From Armigeres subalbatus (taxonomy: Eukaryota > Arthropoda > Insecta > Diptera > Culicidae): a stretch of 64,000 nt of DNA. Each line of letters starts with the position of its first letter. Within the stretch, counting starts at the first letter, position 1. Below the pieces are notes generated by a model. That model made no database searches. It had not been told where the DNA came from and saw only the letters and a list, made by a program, of their open reading frames with translations. Of this stretch, positions 50,738 through 62,365 are shown in pieces. The stretch covers positions 377,300,995-377,364,994 of the forward strand of contig NC_085141.1 of NCBI RefSeq assembly GCF_024139115.2, written 5' to 3'. The translations under genes and the position numbers were made by a program.

Positions 50738-52345
50738 GCTGGAAGCCTCCTTGCAAGAGGCTCGGAAGCCTCTCTGCAAGAGGCTCGGAAGCCTCCTTTC
50801 AAGAGGCTCGGAAGCATCCTTGCAAGAGGCTCGGAAGCCTCTTTGCAAAAGCCTCGCAAGCCTCCCTTCAAGACGCTCGGAAGCCTCCTTTCAAAGGCTC
50901 AGAAGCCTCCTTTCAAGAGGCTCAGGCCTTCTTTCAAGAGGCTCAGAGCCTCCTTTCAAGAGGCTCAGAGCCTCCTTTCAAGAGGCTCAGAGCCTCCTTT
51001 CAAGAGGCTCAGGCCTCCTTTCAAGAGCTCAGAAGCCTCCTTTCAAGAGCTCAGAAGCCTCCTTTCAAGAGGCTCAGGAAGCCTCCTTTCAAGAGGCTCA
51101 GAAGCCTCCTTTCAAGAGGCTCAGAAGCCTCCTTTCAAGAGGCTCAGAAGCCTCCTTTCAAGAGGCTCAGGAAGCCTCCTTTCAAGAGGCTCAGAAGCCT
51201 CCTTTCAAGAGGCTCAGAAGCCTCCTTTCAAGAGGCTCAGAAGCCTCCTTTCAAGAGCTCAGAAGCCTCCTTTCAAGAGGCTCAGAAGCCTCCTTTCAAG
51301 AGCTCAGAAGCCTCCTTTCAAGAGGCTCAGAGCCTCCTTTCAAGAGGCTCAGAGCCTCCTTTCAAGAGAGCTCAGAAGCCTCCTTTCAAGAGGCTCAGAA
51401 GCCTCCTTTCAAGAGGCTCAAGCCTCCTTTCAAGAGGCTCAGAAGCCTCCTTTCAAGAGGCTCAGAAGCCTCCTTTCAAGAGGCTCAGAAGCCTCCTTTC
51501 AAGAGGCTCAGAAGCCTCCTTTCAAGAGGCTCAGAAGCCTCCTTTCAAGAGGCTCAGAAGCCTCCTTTCAAGAGGCCTCAGAGCCTCCTATCATATCAAG
51601 AGGCTCAGAAGCCTCCTATCAAGAGGCTCAGAAGCCTCCTATCAAGAGGCTCAGAAGCCTCCTTTCAAGAGCTCAGAAGCCTCCTTTCAAGAGGCTCAGA
51701 AGCCTCCTTTCAAGAGGCTCAGAGCCTCCTTTCAAGAGGCTCAGAAGCCTCCTTTCAAGAGGCTCAGGCCTCCTTTCAAGAGGCTCAGAAGCCTCCTTTC
51801 AAGAGCTCAGAAGCCTCCTTTCAAGAGGCTCAGAAGCCTCCTTTCAAGAGCTCAGAAGCCTCCTTTCAAGAGCTCAGAAGCCTCCTATCAAGAGGCTCAG
51901 AAGCCTCCTATCAAGAGGCTCAGAAGCCTCCCATCAAAGAGGCTCGGAAGCCTCCTTTCAAGAGCTCAGAAGCCTCCTTTCAAGAGCTCAGAAGCCTCCT
52001 TTCAAGAGGCTCAGAAGCCTCCTTTCAAGAGGCTCAGCCTCCTTTCAAGAGGCTCAGAAGCCTCCTTTCAAGAGGCTCAGAAGCCTCCTTTCAAGAGGCT
52101 CAGAAGCCTCCTTTCAAGAGGCTCAGAAGCCTCCTTTCAAGAGGCTCAGCCTCCTTTCAAGAGGCTCGGAAGCCTCCTTTCAAGAGGCTCGGAAGCCTCC
52201 TTTCAAGAGGCTCGGAAGCCTCCTTTCAAGAGGCTCGGAAGCCTCCTTTCAAGAGGCTCGGAAGCCTCCTTTCAAGAGGCTCGAAAACTTTTTTTTCAAG
52301 AGGCTCGAAAACTTTTTTTCAAGAGGCTCGGAAGCCTCCAAAAGT
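50738..52345 (+). repeat. 1.6-kb minisatellite, 23-bp unit, about 70 copies
   Basis: Unit: CCTCCTTTCAAGAGGCTCAGAAG, in two parts CCTCCTTTCAAG and AGGCTCAGAAG, with 20-22-bp variants lacking GG, AA or more. Each unit holds a small palindrome, GAGGCT CAGA AGCCTC across the unit border. Central units carry CTCAGAAG, both edges CTCGGAAG. Two plus-strand frames of 614 and 536 codons stay open through it (repeating SRGSEASFQEAQKPPFKRL), because a 23-bp unit cycles through frames without a stop. No start context or flanking coding signal supports a protein. Confidence 0.95.
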
Positions 52346-52811
52346 TCTCAAAATCTTATAGAAAGCTTGATGTATAAAATTAATTTGCATCAGAACAAAT
52401 TTGCACGTATGAATCTTCTTTTTTTTTCCAATTGTTCGATGATTATATTTTGAATTTTGTTTGATTGGTTTTTGATAAGTTTTTTTTATTCGAGAAAAAA
52501 AACTACGTGGTCATAGAGAGTGGATCAGCAAAAGACCACAATAAACCACATGTGGGGAGGAAGGGTAAACAAATCCGGAAAAAGAATTACCACGTGCTTT
52601 CTGGATGGTCCCTAAGGTATTATTCAATCACTCTCCGCTCCTCCTTTTTGGAAGAAAAAAAAGCTCAAAAAATGTCCTCAAAACATATTAATCATTTTTT
52701 CTTGAGACTTTTTCCTACTTTTTTTTGACATGAAGACCTTCTACAAAGTATCTTTCAAAATTGACTGCTTGAATTTCTTCAGAATTTCTGTAAAACCTAA
52801 TCCAGAATGAT
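52346..52811. other. No gene recognised
   Basis: A/T-rich sequence with many T and A runs. The 87-codon frame at 52465 has no motif. Confidence 0.45.
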
Positions 52812-52820
52812 GCTAACATC

Positions 52821-53244
52821 CAAGGATGTTAACGATCATCCAGTAATTTGCGTTCGATCATTTAGTAGTTTGTCAATAACACATTCCAGAGACTGAATTT
52901 CAAAATAGGTTGTATGGTGGACTTCTAGTGCGAAGGTTTTTCTACAACTTTGCCTAATGGTCCGTTATTAGAATTCAACTATTAACGGAGTTAGAGCGCT
53001 AGTTGCAGTAACTCAAACTAAAAGATTGGAATTTTGTTATCATTTAGTCTAAGTTACTGAAACTAAAGCTATAACTCCGTTACTAGTGGAATTCAAACAA
53101 CGAACCATTAGGCAGAGTTGTAGAAAAACCTTCGCACTAGAGATCCACCATACAACATATTTTGAAATTCAGCTTCTGGAATGTGTTATTGACAAACCAC
53201 TAAATGATCGAACGCAAATTACTGAATGATCGTTAACATCCTTG
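52821..53244. mobile_element. 424-bp hAT-like foldback MITE with 8-bp duplication CTAACATC
   Basis: CAAGGATGTTAACGATCAT at 52821 is mirrored by ATGATCGTTAACATCCTTG ending at 53244, with inverted similarity continuing through TTTGCGTTCGATCATTTAG and GTTGTAGAAAAACC for about 170 bp. CTAACATC flanks (52813-52820, 53245-53252). CAAGG ends with an 8-bp target fit hAT. No protein. Confidence 0.85.
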
Positions 53245-53252
53245 CTAACATC

Positions 53253-56200
53253 TATCTTGGATGCATTACATTTTTTTAATTGGCAAGTGACCAACACGCA
53301 GACATCATTTTTTAGAACCGCCATTCTCAAAATCGGCCTATTGGCTGCTTCGAAGACACAACACTTTCATCTTAAACAACCTCCGCTGGCTGGTATGGCA
53401 TCAAGTCTTCATCTCGCAGTCGAAGTCCACTCTCCAACGACAAATTATTTCTCTGGCTTCGCTCCAAGGCTCAATCGATATCCTGTTCAATTTTTTCTTC
53501 TTTCATTTTTTCCCACATTATTGCTGCCAACACTCGCTCGGTTCGACCGCCTCGGGGGCCACCCAACCCAAGCTTGTGCGGTGCCTTCGGCCAAAGTGCT
53601 CCCACTAAGCTGCACTGTGTCTGCACTTTGGATTTGTTTCACTTGCAACATCGATGTCAAAATCAGTCACTCGTCAGTGCCGCCCCACACCGTCACTTCA
53701 GCCACCTCCACCAACAGAAACTTTCCTCGGTCAGCCCTATCTGGGGTTGGGGTTCGTATCCGCTGATGAGTACAATGTGAGCCTATTCTACACAGCATTA
53801 TCAGTTTTCTCCGGGCTTCCATCTTTACGTTCGAATTACCGTTCATCAGTGCTTTTCGGAATGTTGTATTCCTTAATATGAAGTTATGTTGAGCTGATTT
53901 TGAAATCTAAATATCTGGTAGGAAACCACTTATATTCCTAAAAAAATGAACAATTCATTAATATTCATTTTCTTGAAGCCATATAAACAACTGCTCGAAC
54001 CCCGTACGGTAATCCTAAAATTAAAGCTTCATCAGGTAGATAGTCTGATAGCAGTTCTTAGTATCGTTTTCTTTTGTGCTCTGAATGACGTCAATCACAG
54101 GGAGCAAAGCGATTCGATGTCATCGCCGTCGCACATGCACTCCTTGGAAGGAGAGCAAAAAATCGAAGCAATGATTCTTATTAATTCGTGCCTAGCGTGT
54201 GCGGCTATTTTGGGCGCATTCCCATCCAGGTGCAGCCAAACGGTGGTGCTGGTGGTGGGCAAAAATAGATCGTACCTACCCACATATACCTATCGGTAAA
54301 GTTGAGGAAATGGTTCCGTGCATCAAGGAAAAAGGTCATCTGTGTCGCCGTCTACGTCGTCGTCGTTCTGATAATTGAGGCAGTAGCCGCTTTCGTTGGA
54401 GGGAAAGTTGGACCCACTGCCATTGGGCCCAACCATCGGCAAACTTTTATTCAGCAACGTTTTCTCCATATTTTGTTTCAATTCTGCATCTTAGGGGCGG
54501 TACGTTTCATCCCTCCCCTCTCTCCATGTGAGAATTTTTCAAACAATTTATAAGAATCGTGACAGTGACAGACCTTTAGTAATTAAACAAAAGGGAATCC
54601 AGATTTTTTAAAAAGAAATTGATATAAAAAATCCCAAACACTTTTCTTTAGGAATTCGCACGTGTATCCCTCGTTTCAACTTTGCCACAAATTCTTGCAG
54701 AAGCTTTTGCAGAAATTCAAGGAATTACTCCGTTAGCTCTAACAGGAATTAATTCGGTATTTTTTTTCTGAAATGCTTTGGGGAGCGTTCAAGAAATTCC
54801 AGGAATTCCAGTATATTTATTCAATTTCCTTTAAACATTCATTCGAAAATTCCTCCAGTTATTTCTTTGAAAATTATTCCAAAACATTCTTCGAAAATTC
54901 CTGCAAACATTTGATGGGAATTCTTCCAAGAATTACAAAGAAAATTCTTTATGGTATCCCCGTCTCTCAAAATCCTTTAATCATCTGCACCCGGTGGCTT
55001 ATAAAACTTTGAACAACTCTTCAAGATCTTTGACGTTTTTGAAGCTTATGCTTGAATTTCTCTCTCAAAGATGTCAGAGCATTTAAGAATCAAATCAAAT
55101 TCACCTCTAACGCACAAAAACTTCCGTCCGAGTTGGTAAATACGAGCTCCAAATTGAAGCACCATCTACGTGCAACTGCTGTGGAACATGCAATAACGGC
55201 GACGCATGGCTGGCCGCGCGAGAGTGTAAACTTTTATGACTTTCCGAGTCCGGATCAAACTGGAGCTTTCGGTTTGAACGAGGCATTGCGCGCGGTCGGG
55301 CAGCAGCACCGCAACCAATCGCCCCTCGGATATGGCCGTGACACGCGGAACGGATGCGACGACGGGGAACGTTCGGTTGCGGGAGCGCAAGTTAGCAGAC
55401 TACCCGAAACGAAAATAGCAACGACAACGGACTGTGGGTCAAAGATCAGAATTTATTGGTTTTCGTTGGAAGCATTAAGTAGTAAAATTGGCAAATAACG
55501 CACATAAGATGTTTGCTACGTAAATTAAAATCCGAAGCGATTTCCATTTTGCTTTGGAGGCCTCCGGTTTCTTTACATTCACTAGGAGTTGACCATAATA
55601 TCAAATAACGACTGAATATCCTCTCAGTCTGGATTTTTCTTTTCGTCAAAAGCTCATCGTTTTAAAACATTTTATTAAAAAAATATGGCCTTATTGCTCC
55701 CAGCGCAGTTTGTTCTACTACCAGTTGTTTACCCAAACCATAGAGTTATCTATCAATAGCCTTTTCGATAACTTTCCAATGGTAGCCCACTGTGCGACCT
55801 CTATGCTAGTGAAGCAACTGCCTTCGGTAGGCAGTATGAAACAATCCTTGCATAATATTCGTTCTCGGTACTGGCGGTCAGAAGTTGAGGTTAGATCAAA
55901 TAATGATGGTTTTATTTTTAGTAAGATAATTTATGCACTTCAAACAAACGGATTTCAATATCCGGTTGATTCACAAGAGATAACAAACATGAATGAAAGT
56001 AAGCAGTTTCATCCATTTTATAGATATCTGAGCGGCAGAATGCATTTCATTTAAAAATTTCCATGCTTCGGAGAACAAATATTAAAGCTGATATCAGCCT
56101 CAACGTTTCATAATGGCAATTCGTTTTCGTTAGCAGATGCAAAACCATCGACAATCTATCGCTTGCTGCATAATGTCGGATCGATGATTGTTAAACCCAA

Positions 56201-57290
56201 AAACACGATTGCCATTTTATGATCCTCTTCCGGTGTTAAGTCTCCCGAGGTTACGATCTAATGAGTATTCATTGCTGGACAGCACCATCTGGCGTCTGGA
56301 TAGGCAGCTGTCCAATTGAAAGGTCGAAATCAACATCGATAACTATAGAATACAAAATTTGAGATTTTTTTCATTATTGGCCAGGTGATATTTGGCCATG
56401 CATACAGCGATTCATTTTCGGTGGTTTTGTGGCTTTCATTCAAACTTTCCTCTAACAAATGAACCACATTTCTGCGTCAAACGTCATTCTCCAAAAATCA
56501 AAACCAAAAAAGAGCTACGATTTAAATTTCATATTCGTTTGCGTCCACGTGCTCATCGTGGGAGAGCGGTAATTAGATAAATTGAATGCGCGATTTTGAC
56601 AGTTGATGGATTTGCGTGATGGCTACCGCAAAGGCAGTGTAGGCACGAATCACAAAGCTTGCCATGATATTTGCTGAATTATTGAACACATTCTAACCTG
56701 ATTCCGGCGGATGCGCGTGATGAATTCGTTCACCGTGAATGCCATGTTGGAAATTGCAGAACATTCTATTTACATTACATCTGTATTAAAGCAATATATT
56801 ATAACAAGAAATACATTAAGAACAAGATATTTTTACATTTAGAACAAGATATATGAAATAAATCCACTAATGATTATTTTGTTAAAACTTAAAGGTATAT
56901 TTCTTTTTTTTATGCAAGTTTGCTTTCTTTCAGTTTCAGCAACTCCTCATGTAGGAGACTAGCTGTATGATATCATAAATAGAGCAAATTGAAAACATAT
57001 TTTGATGTCGACATCAAATTGAAATCATATTTGTTTTCAAATTCGTTCAAATTTTCAAAATTGATTACATCTTTTGATTGTATTTTGCTGTAGATTTCTA
57101 AATTGTATGATATGACATTAAACTGGTTACTTATTTTGTTAACCAACATCAAAATTAGTTTCCAATTTGCTTTCATCGACAGCAGGAACAGCTTTCGATG
57201 TCACAGTGAAATTTTTCTGCTATAGATTTTGATCTTTTCATCGTTAACCTTCCGAGACCTCTCGTGGTCCTGGATCGCTCACGCTGGCCC
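53253..57290. other. 4.0 kb of intronic sequence without recognised gene
   Basis: Mostly AT-rich and unique. Frames of 117-174 codons (53242, 53946, 55052) have no domain and no codon bias distinct from the other frames. 53440-53780 and 55170-55450 are GC-richer and repeat-free and could be regulatory; that is only a compositional remark. Confidence 0.4.
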
Positions 57291-57297
57291 ACCGCTC

Positions 57298-57984
57298 CAC
57301 AATGGTCGGATTCGGCAAATTTCACGACATAAATCGATAACTTGAAAACCATCAACAAACAAAAACTAATATGATTATCAAATAAAAGTGGACAAACATG
57401 GACAAATGAAATACCATGGATTTGATGGGCCTGCATGTATACTTTCAGATTACGATTGAAATTTTTGCTAATATTTGCTACTAGCTGCAGTAGAATGCTC
57501 AGAAAAATATCACTTTTTCTTGAAAAAACGCTTATAATATGCTTGAAAATGAAGCTATCAACCATCTTATGTAACCAAAAGATGCGCCATTCAAAGACCG
57601 TGAAGCGATGCGAAGACAGTTTTTGAAAATATTCTGAATTGATGAAAGTGGAAGCTAAAAACTATTTTTTCGGGACCACCCTATCTAAATTTAGCAATTT
57701 TGTCATAAAACATCACCTATATGAGATAAAATAAATGTTTATTAAGCAAAAATGCTTAGAATTAAATTCTCTACAACTTTGTAGAATTATATGAACTCCT
57801 AACTCAGAAGGGTAAAAAAATACATTTCCAAAAAAATTCACCGAAGGGCCACCCTAATGACAACTTACACCAAAAATAGATCTCTTCTTGTAGATCATTT
57901 CTTCTGAAGACGTCAAAACTCTAGCACTGATGGTTTTCGAGTTATCGATTTATGTCGTGAAATTTGACGAATCCGACCATTGTG
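57298..57984. mobile_element. 687-bp foldback MITE with 5-bp duplication CGCTC
   Basis: CACAATGGTCGGATTCGGCA at 57298 is mirrored by GACGAATCCGACCATTGTG ending at 57984, with inverted similarity through ATTTCACGACATAAATCGAT and AACTTGAAAACCATC (about 60 bp). CGCTC flanks (57293-57297, 57985-57989). Inside, GGGACCACCCTATC (57671) and GGCCACCCTAATG (57848) resemble ends of other mosquito MITEs, so it may itself contain an insertion. The superfamily is unknown. Confidence 0.7.
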
Positions 57985-57989
57985 CGCTC

Positions 57990-58198
57990 TTGTGAACGAC
58001 AAACGTGCTTTTTCGAAGGTGTTGTATGTTTTTCTCATTTTTATAATGCGCAAGAAAGGCACCGCCAACGCGGATTAATTTTTTTTTAATTGTTATTGAA
58101 TGGGGAAAATCTCATTGAAGTGGATTCCTTTCAAGTTACTTCTTCAATAGGCATAAAATCCATTTTTCTTTATTTTTGCCTTTTGAGTATTTTATGTA
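57990..58198. other. AT-rich spacer
   Basis: Contains GCGCAAGAAAGGCACCGCC (58048), which resembles the edge of the dispersed repeat at 62990. No gene. Confidence 0.35.
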
Positions 58199-58218
58199 TT
58201 TCTTCATTAAGTTTACAA

Positions 58219-59051
58219 CAGTGAGTGCGTGTTGGCTCTTGTTTCGGACGGCCGAACGATCGCGCGATTTGCCAAAATTTTGTGTTTTGCATTGCGCGGC
58301 CGGTAGTAAAGTTAATTAGTTCAGTGCGTGTTGGCTCTTGTTTCGGACGGCCGTACGATCGCGCGATTTGCCGAAATTTTGAGATTTGCATTGCGCGGCC
58401 GGTAGTAAAGTTAATTAGTTCAGTGCGTGTTGGCTCTTGTTTCGAGTCAGCGGATCGACCGGTCATCAAAGTTTAGTTTTGCTTTGTGCGGGTGAGTAAA
58501 TAAATCAGAAAGTGAAAGTTTGTTTCTTATCCGGTCGTGTTTCTCCAGTAAGCGGATCGGCCGGTCGTCGAAGTTTAGTTTTGCTTTGTGCGGAAGGCAA
58601 AACGATCGGCCGGTCGTCGTAATTTTGTTTTGCTTTGCGCGGGTGAGTGAATAAATCAGAAAGTGAAAGTTTCAGACAGCGAGAGTGTTATTTCCCATCC
58701 CATAGATCGCATCACTTACCGAAGTGAATCCAGATAAATTATCCTTTGTAACTAAAACGATATCCTATCCCAAGACAATCGTGGAGATGCAGAGGTGTTC
58801 TCGGTCTCTAGTAGCAACGAGAGTCGGACTAACAATCCTTCCCTTCCTATATGATCGTAAGGATGTGACCGGCGCCGTTATTAACTTTAGATATTTGAGC
58901 TTCCGAAACGTGTACATTGAGAATAGGTAGCTAGTCCCAAGCGCCAAGCCCCATTTATTGTGTTTTCTGCACAATTTCGCAAGTTCTAGTCAATCACGGG
59001 GCAGCAACTACGAATTGTGCGGTCATAATGCTCATGCTCATGCTCTGCTCA
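58219..59051 (+). mobile_element. 833-bp retroposon with GCTCAT tail and 19-bp target duplication
   Basis: TTCTTCATTAAGTTTACAA lies at 58200-58218 and 59052-59070. The head has about 2.3 tandem units of 95-98 bp (GTGCGTGTTGGCTCTTGTTT, then GCATTGCGCGGCCGGTAGTA), then shorter direct repeats around GGATCGGCCGGTCGTC and GAAAGTGAAAGTTT. The tail is CATAATGCTCATGCTCATGC. The body from 58700 is shared, inverted, with 60233-60592, and head and tail with 7626-8230. No ORF of note. It is a non-autonomous retroposon with LINE-like ends. Confidence 0.8.
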
Positions 59052-59074
59052 TTCTTCATTAAGTTTACAAAAGT

Positions 59075-60105
59075 ATTCAACTCTTTCCAGTGAGCTAAAC
59101 TCTTTTATGGAAGAGTGCTAATTTTGCAGTTACATACAAATAAGAAGAGTCAATATAAATAACGAGTCGAGTCGAGTACGAGACACTGAAGACGACCTTA
59201 CTGTTGAGGTCAAAATGCGTATTTGTCAAGGTACAATCAAGTGGTGGATTTAAATGGGATGGTACAAACTCGTCTAATGACAAGTGACAAGCTCAAAATA
59301 ATTTTCTTAACGAGGATTGGTTTGTTTATAAGATGTCTTCAACAATTTCTTGAAGATCTTGGAACTATCGGATGCTTTTTTTTCTTTTAAAGAGCTTGAT
59401 GGGTACTACTCGTAAACACTTTTTTTGTAAAATGGCGTATACGTCACTTTTCCAGATTACGGCAGCACATAGGACAACTTTTTCTTTTCCATCTCTGTCC
59501 TTGGCCTGCTTAGGTAGAGGTTACCAGTTTGTCTAGAAGCGCGATTGTTGATGACAGTTCTCAATGTCATATTATGGTGTAATGTGTCTGATGCCACGGT
59601 GCAAAAAAATGGATTATTATCGATGTTTCATGTACCTCTGATTTTTTTTCACAGAAAGTTAGGCAAGGCCAGGCACGGGGTGTTTAAAAATATTTCATAG
59701 GCTATTTAAAAAAAAGGTGAATTTTATTGTTTTTTTTTATATAGTCTGAAAAGTCGATTAATAACTCAGTAATATGTAAATTATTGTAAATAGCCCTCAG
59801 AAATAAAAATATGCATATTTGTAGCTTTTTTGCATAAAAAAAACTATTCTAAAATTTGTAAGAATATTGTTTTTCTGTGGTTGAGGCATTTTTTCAAGTA
59901 TTTCTTTTGTTTTTGATTTTTGCGTTTTTTTAAATATTCTATCTCCGGCATCTATACTGTTGTCTGATGAATATTCACTTGAATATTGTTTTTGCAATTC
60001 TATCTTTTGACATTTACAATAGATGACCTGCCCACTGAAGTGCGCCGTATTTTAAAAGATTCATAATATTTTCTCTTTTAACATATGATATTTGTTGTAA
60101 TTTGT
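59075..60105. other. No gene recognised
   Basis: AT-rich intronic sequence. Frames of 62-66 codons have no motif. Confidence 0.45.
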
Positions 60106-60107
60106 GC

Positions 60108-60206
60108 GTAAAGGCCACTCGTAATTTACTGCCCCCTCACTATGTATTGTACGCAGCACCTTCCGCTCGGAAAATCCGAAAGCTTCCTAGGAGCGAATTT
60201 CTTTTC
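60108..60206 (-). pseudogene. Small RTE-like RT tail fragment
   Basis: Minus strand: EAFGFSERKVLRTIHSEGAV, which matches the LG-V-F-E-R-K-V-L-R-T-I-Y-G-G segment of the RTE-like tails. About 30 residues; it ends where the next retroposon's target site begins. Confidence 0.55.
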
Positions 60207-60232
60207 CATTTGTATTATACGAAACCTAACTT

Positions 60233-62159
60233 GAGCTTGAGCTTGATGACCGCACAATTCGTAGTTGCTACTCCGTGATTGATCAGAACAATCAAAATTG
60301 CACAGGGAACCAATAGTTGGGGCTTGGGATTAGCTTTCCAACCTCAATGTGCACAAGTCGAGAGTTCAGAAAATAAAGGATCAATAACGGCGCCGGCCAC
60401 GTCCTTACGGTCATCTGGGAAGGGAAGGAATAGTTGGTGTGACATCCGTTGTTACTAGAGACCGAGATCACCTCTGCATCTCCACAGTTGCCACAGGAGG
60501 GATTTTTGTTAGTGGGACGGGATAAGTAGTTGCACGAATCAGGATTCACCTTGGTAAGTGATGCGATCCATGCAACCTTAATAAAATGAAAAAAAAACAT
60601 GATATTAATTTTTTTACCCAGTATCTAATGCTAAAATACGTCGTCACCTATATAATGACGAACTATTCAATGAATTTTTCAATACGAAAAACAACCATGT
60701 TTTATTTTGTACACTAGAAAAAAAAATGCTATGTGTATGAAACGTATATAAAAAGCTCAAAGATATTGAGAAAAACAAAGAAAAAAGAATAAACAAAGCT
60801 TGTTTTTGTTCAAAACTTCTTATTCATCAGTGCTTGGCCTTTTCAGACTCTAGATGGCCCTACTATGGATTTAACTCGAAAGTTACCAAAGCATCAAACA
60901 AATAGCCAGTCAATAGATAAAAAGAAAGACCTAGTATTGTATTCCCTTCGGAATGTTCACATCTAAGATAAATGTTCAGTTATCAAATACCCCAAATGAG
61001 CGATCATAGCGCAAATGAGGCCACTCAAATCATTAATAGTGACATTGACCATAGCCAAATAATTAAAAAAAGTGATTGGCTTATTTAGTTATTCACATAA
61101 TGAATAGACATTCTTTTAGTACATAGCAATCGAAATATACAGAATTTACTTGAAAAAAAAAACAAATTCCGAAAAAGTATGAAGAGAAGCGATAGATATT
61201 GTCAATTAGCTTAAACGCTTTGCTTTGACACATCCATTCAAAAAAGTAATTGTATGTATTACGGAGATCGTTTAAACCAGTTTCGCCATCAGTTTTAGCC
61301 AGTTTCATCCTCAATTATTGTCATAAAATATTCATGGTAGATAGAAGCTGTCGCTTCCTTACATGAGTAAACGAAAAGCTACATATAAGTTACAGATACA
61401 CCTGTGTTCAGAACAACAGCAGCGGAAGGCAATTTCCATATAAAATGTTTAACCCTGACAAACTACAACTCTGCTCCCGACAACCGACCAGTCGAAATTC
61501 GGGAAGTTTGCCACACACACCAAATATCAAACCCATAGAACCACCTGCCAAAATAGGTTAAATTGTTCCAAATAATAGCAGTTTCCGCTTCAGAGCTATC
61601 GGCAGAAACAATAGATTGAAGTATTATTGTCTTGTATGCATGTACTGGAAAATCCTAGAAATAATACAGGATATGACAATTAACTCGAACCAGCATGCAA
61701 CCCTCTAATGAGCGGCAAAATATCCAGCTTTCCACGCCCGGCAATGGCGGCCCATCGGTGTACAAAAATCAATCGGTCACTGCACCGCCTGACACCAGCT
61801 GGAGGAAAACTCACTGGCGAAAAGGCCTTTTTTCCCTTCCACTTACCCAGGAACGCAAGTGGGCCTTCCTCCAGCCAGCGTCAAACAGCACAGCGACCGA
61901 TCGATCCCCATACACCGACAAGCCGCCACCACCGAGCGTGGAAAGCTGGATATAAAATAAATAGGCAAAACGATACTGCAACCAAACTATTTGTTAGTGT
62001 TTGCTGTTTAAAGAAAGATTAACAAAAAATAAACACTTATCTTCATTCTCCTACAACTCGAACGCCATGTAAAAGGATCACTACGTTCTTTTTGTTCTTC
62101 AATATTTTTTTATCACAAACACGATTCACTAACGCGCACTTCATTTTTTTTACTCATTG
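60233..62159 (-). mobile_element. 1.93-kb retroposon, minus orientation, with 26-bp target duplication
   Basis: A 26-bp word beginning CATTTGTATTATACGAAACC lies at 60207-60232 and exactly again at 62160-62185. Just inside the left copy is GAGCTTGAGCTTGATGACC, the complement of a TCAAGC tail, so the element reads on the minus strand with its 3' end at 60233. 60233-60592 is the inverted equivalent of 58700-59045. The remaining 1.57 kb up to the 5' end is not shared with the other copies and holds AT-rich sequence. A plus-strand 86-104-codon region (61695-62022) has no recognised domain. Confidence 0.75.
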
Positions 62160-62185
62160 CATTTGTATTATACGAAACCTAACTT

Positions 62186-62364
62186 AATATTAATTTGTTA
62201 TGAACGCCAGATGTAACTGAATTCGCAACAGAAATACTTCACAGTAAACGTCTTTGTCAGTTACAAACATTTTAAAGGTATTTTTTCTACACCTTCAAAC
62301 ACATCCCTTTCAAGCACTATATCAGCACAACCAACACTCAGCTTATTCCTGTCTCTACACAGAT
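62186..62364. other. Short spacer, no gene
   Basis: AT-rich sequence between the retroposon and the Jockey-type end. Confidence 0.35.
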
Positions 62365-62365
62365 T

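Noticed and set aside
50609..52453. Open frames of 614 and 536 codons made of repeated SRGSEASFQEAQ units
   Set aside because: A 23-bp unit without stops reads through in several frames at once; the two frames overlap on the same DNA and flanks are not coding.
53242..54299. 174- and 117-codon frames in the mam intron as nested genes
   Set aside because: No motifs; hydrophobic and polar residues show no domain pattern; another frame is open in parallel.
57658..57862. Separate MITE bounded by GGGACCACCCTATC and GGCCACCCTAATG
   Set aside because: Both words are in the same orientation and no mirrored end or target duplication was found.
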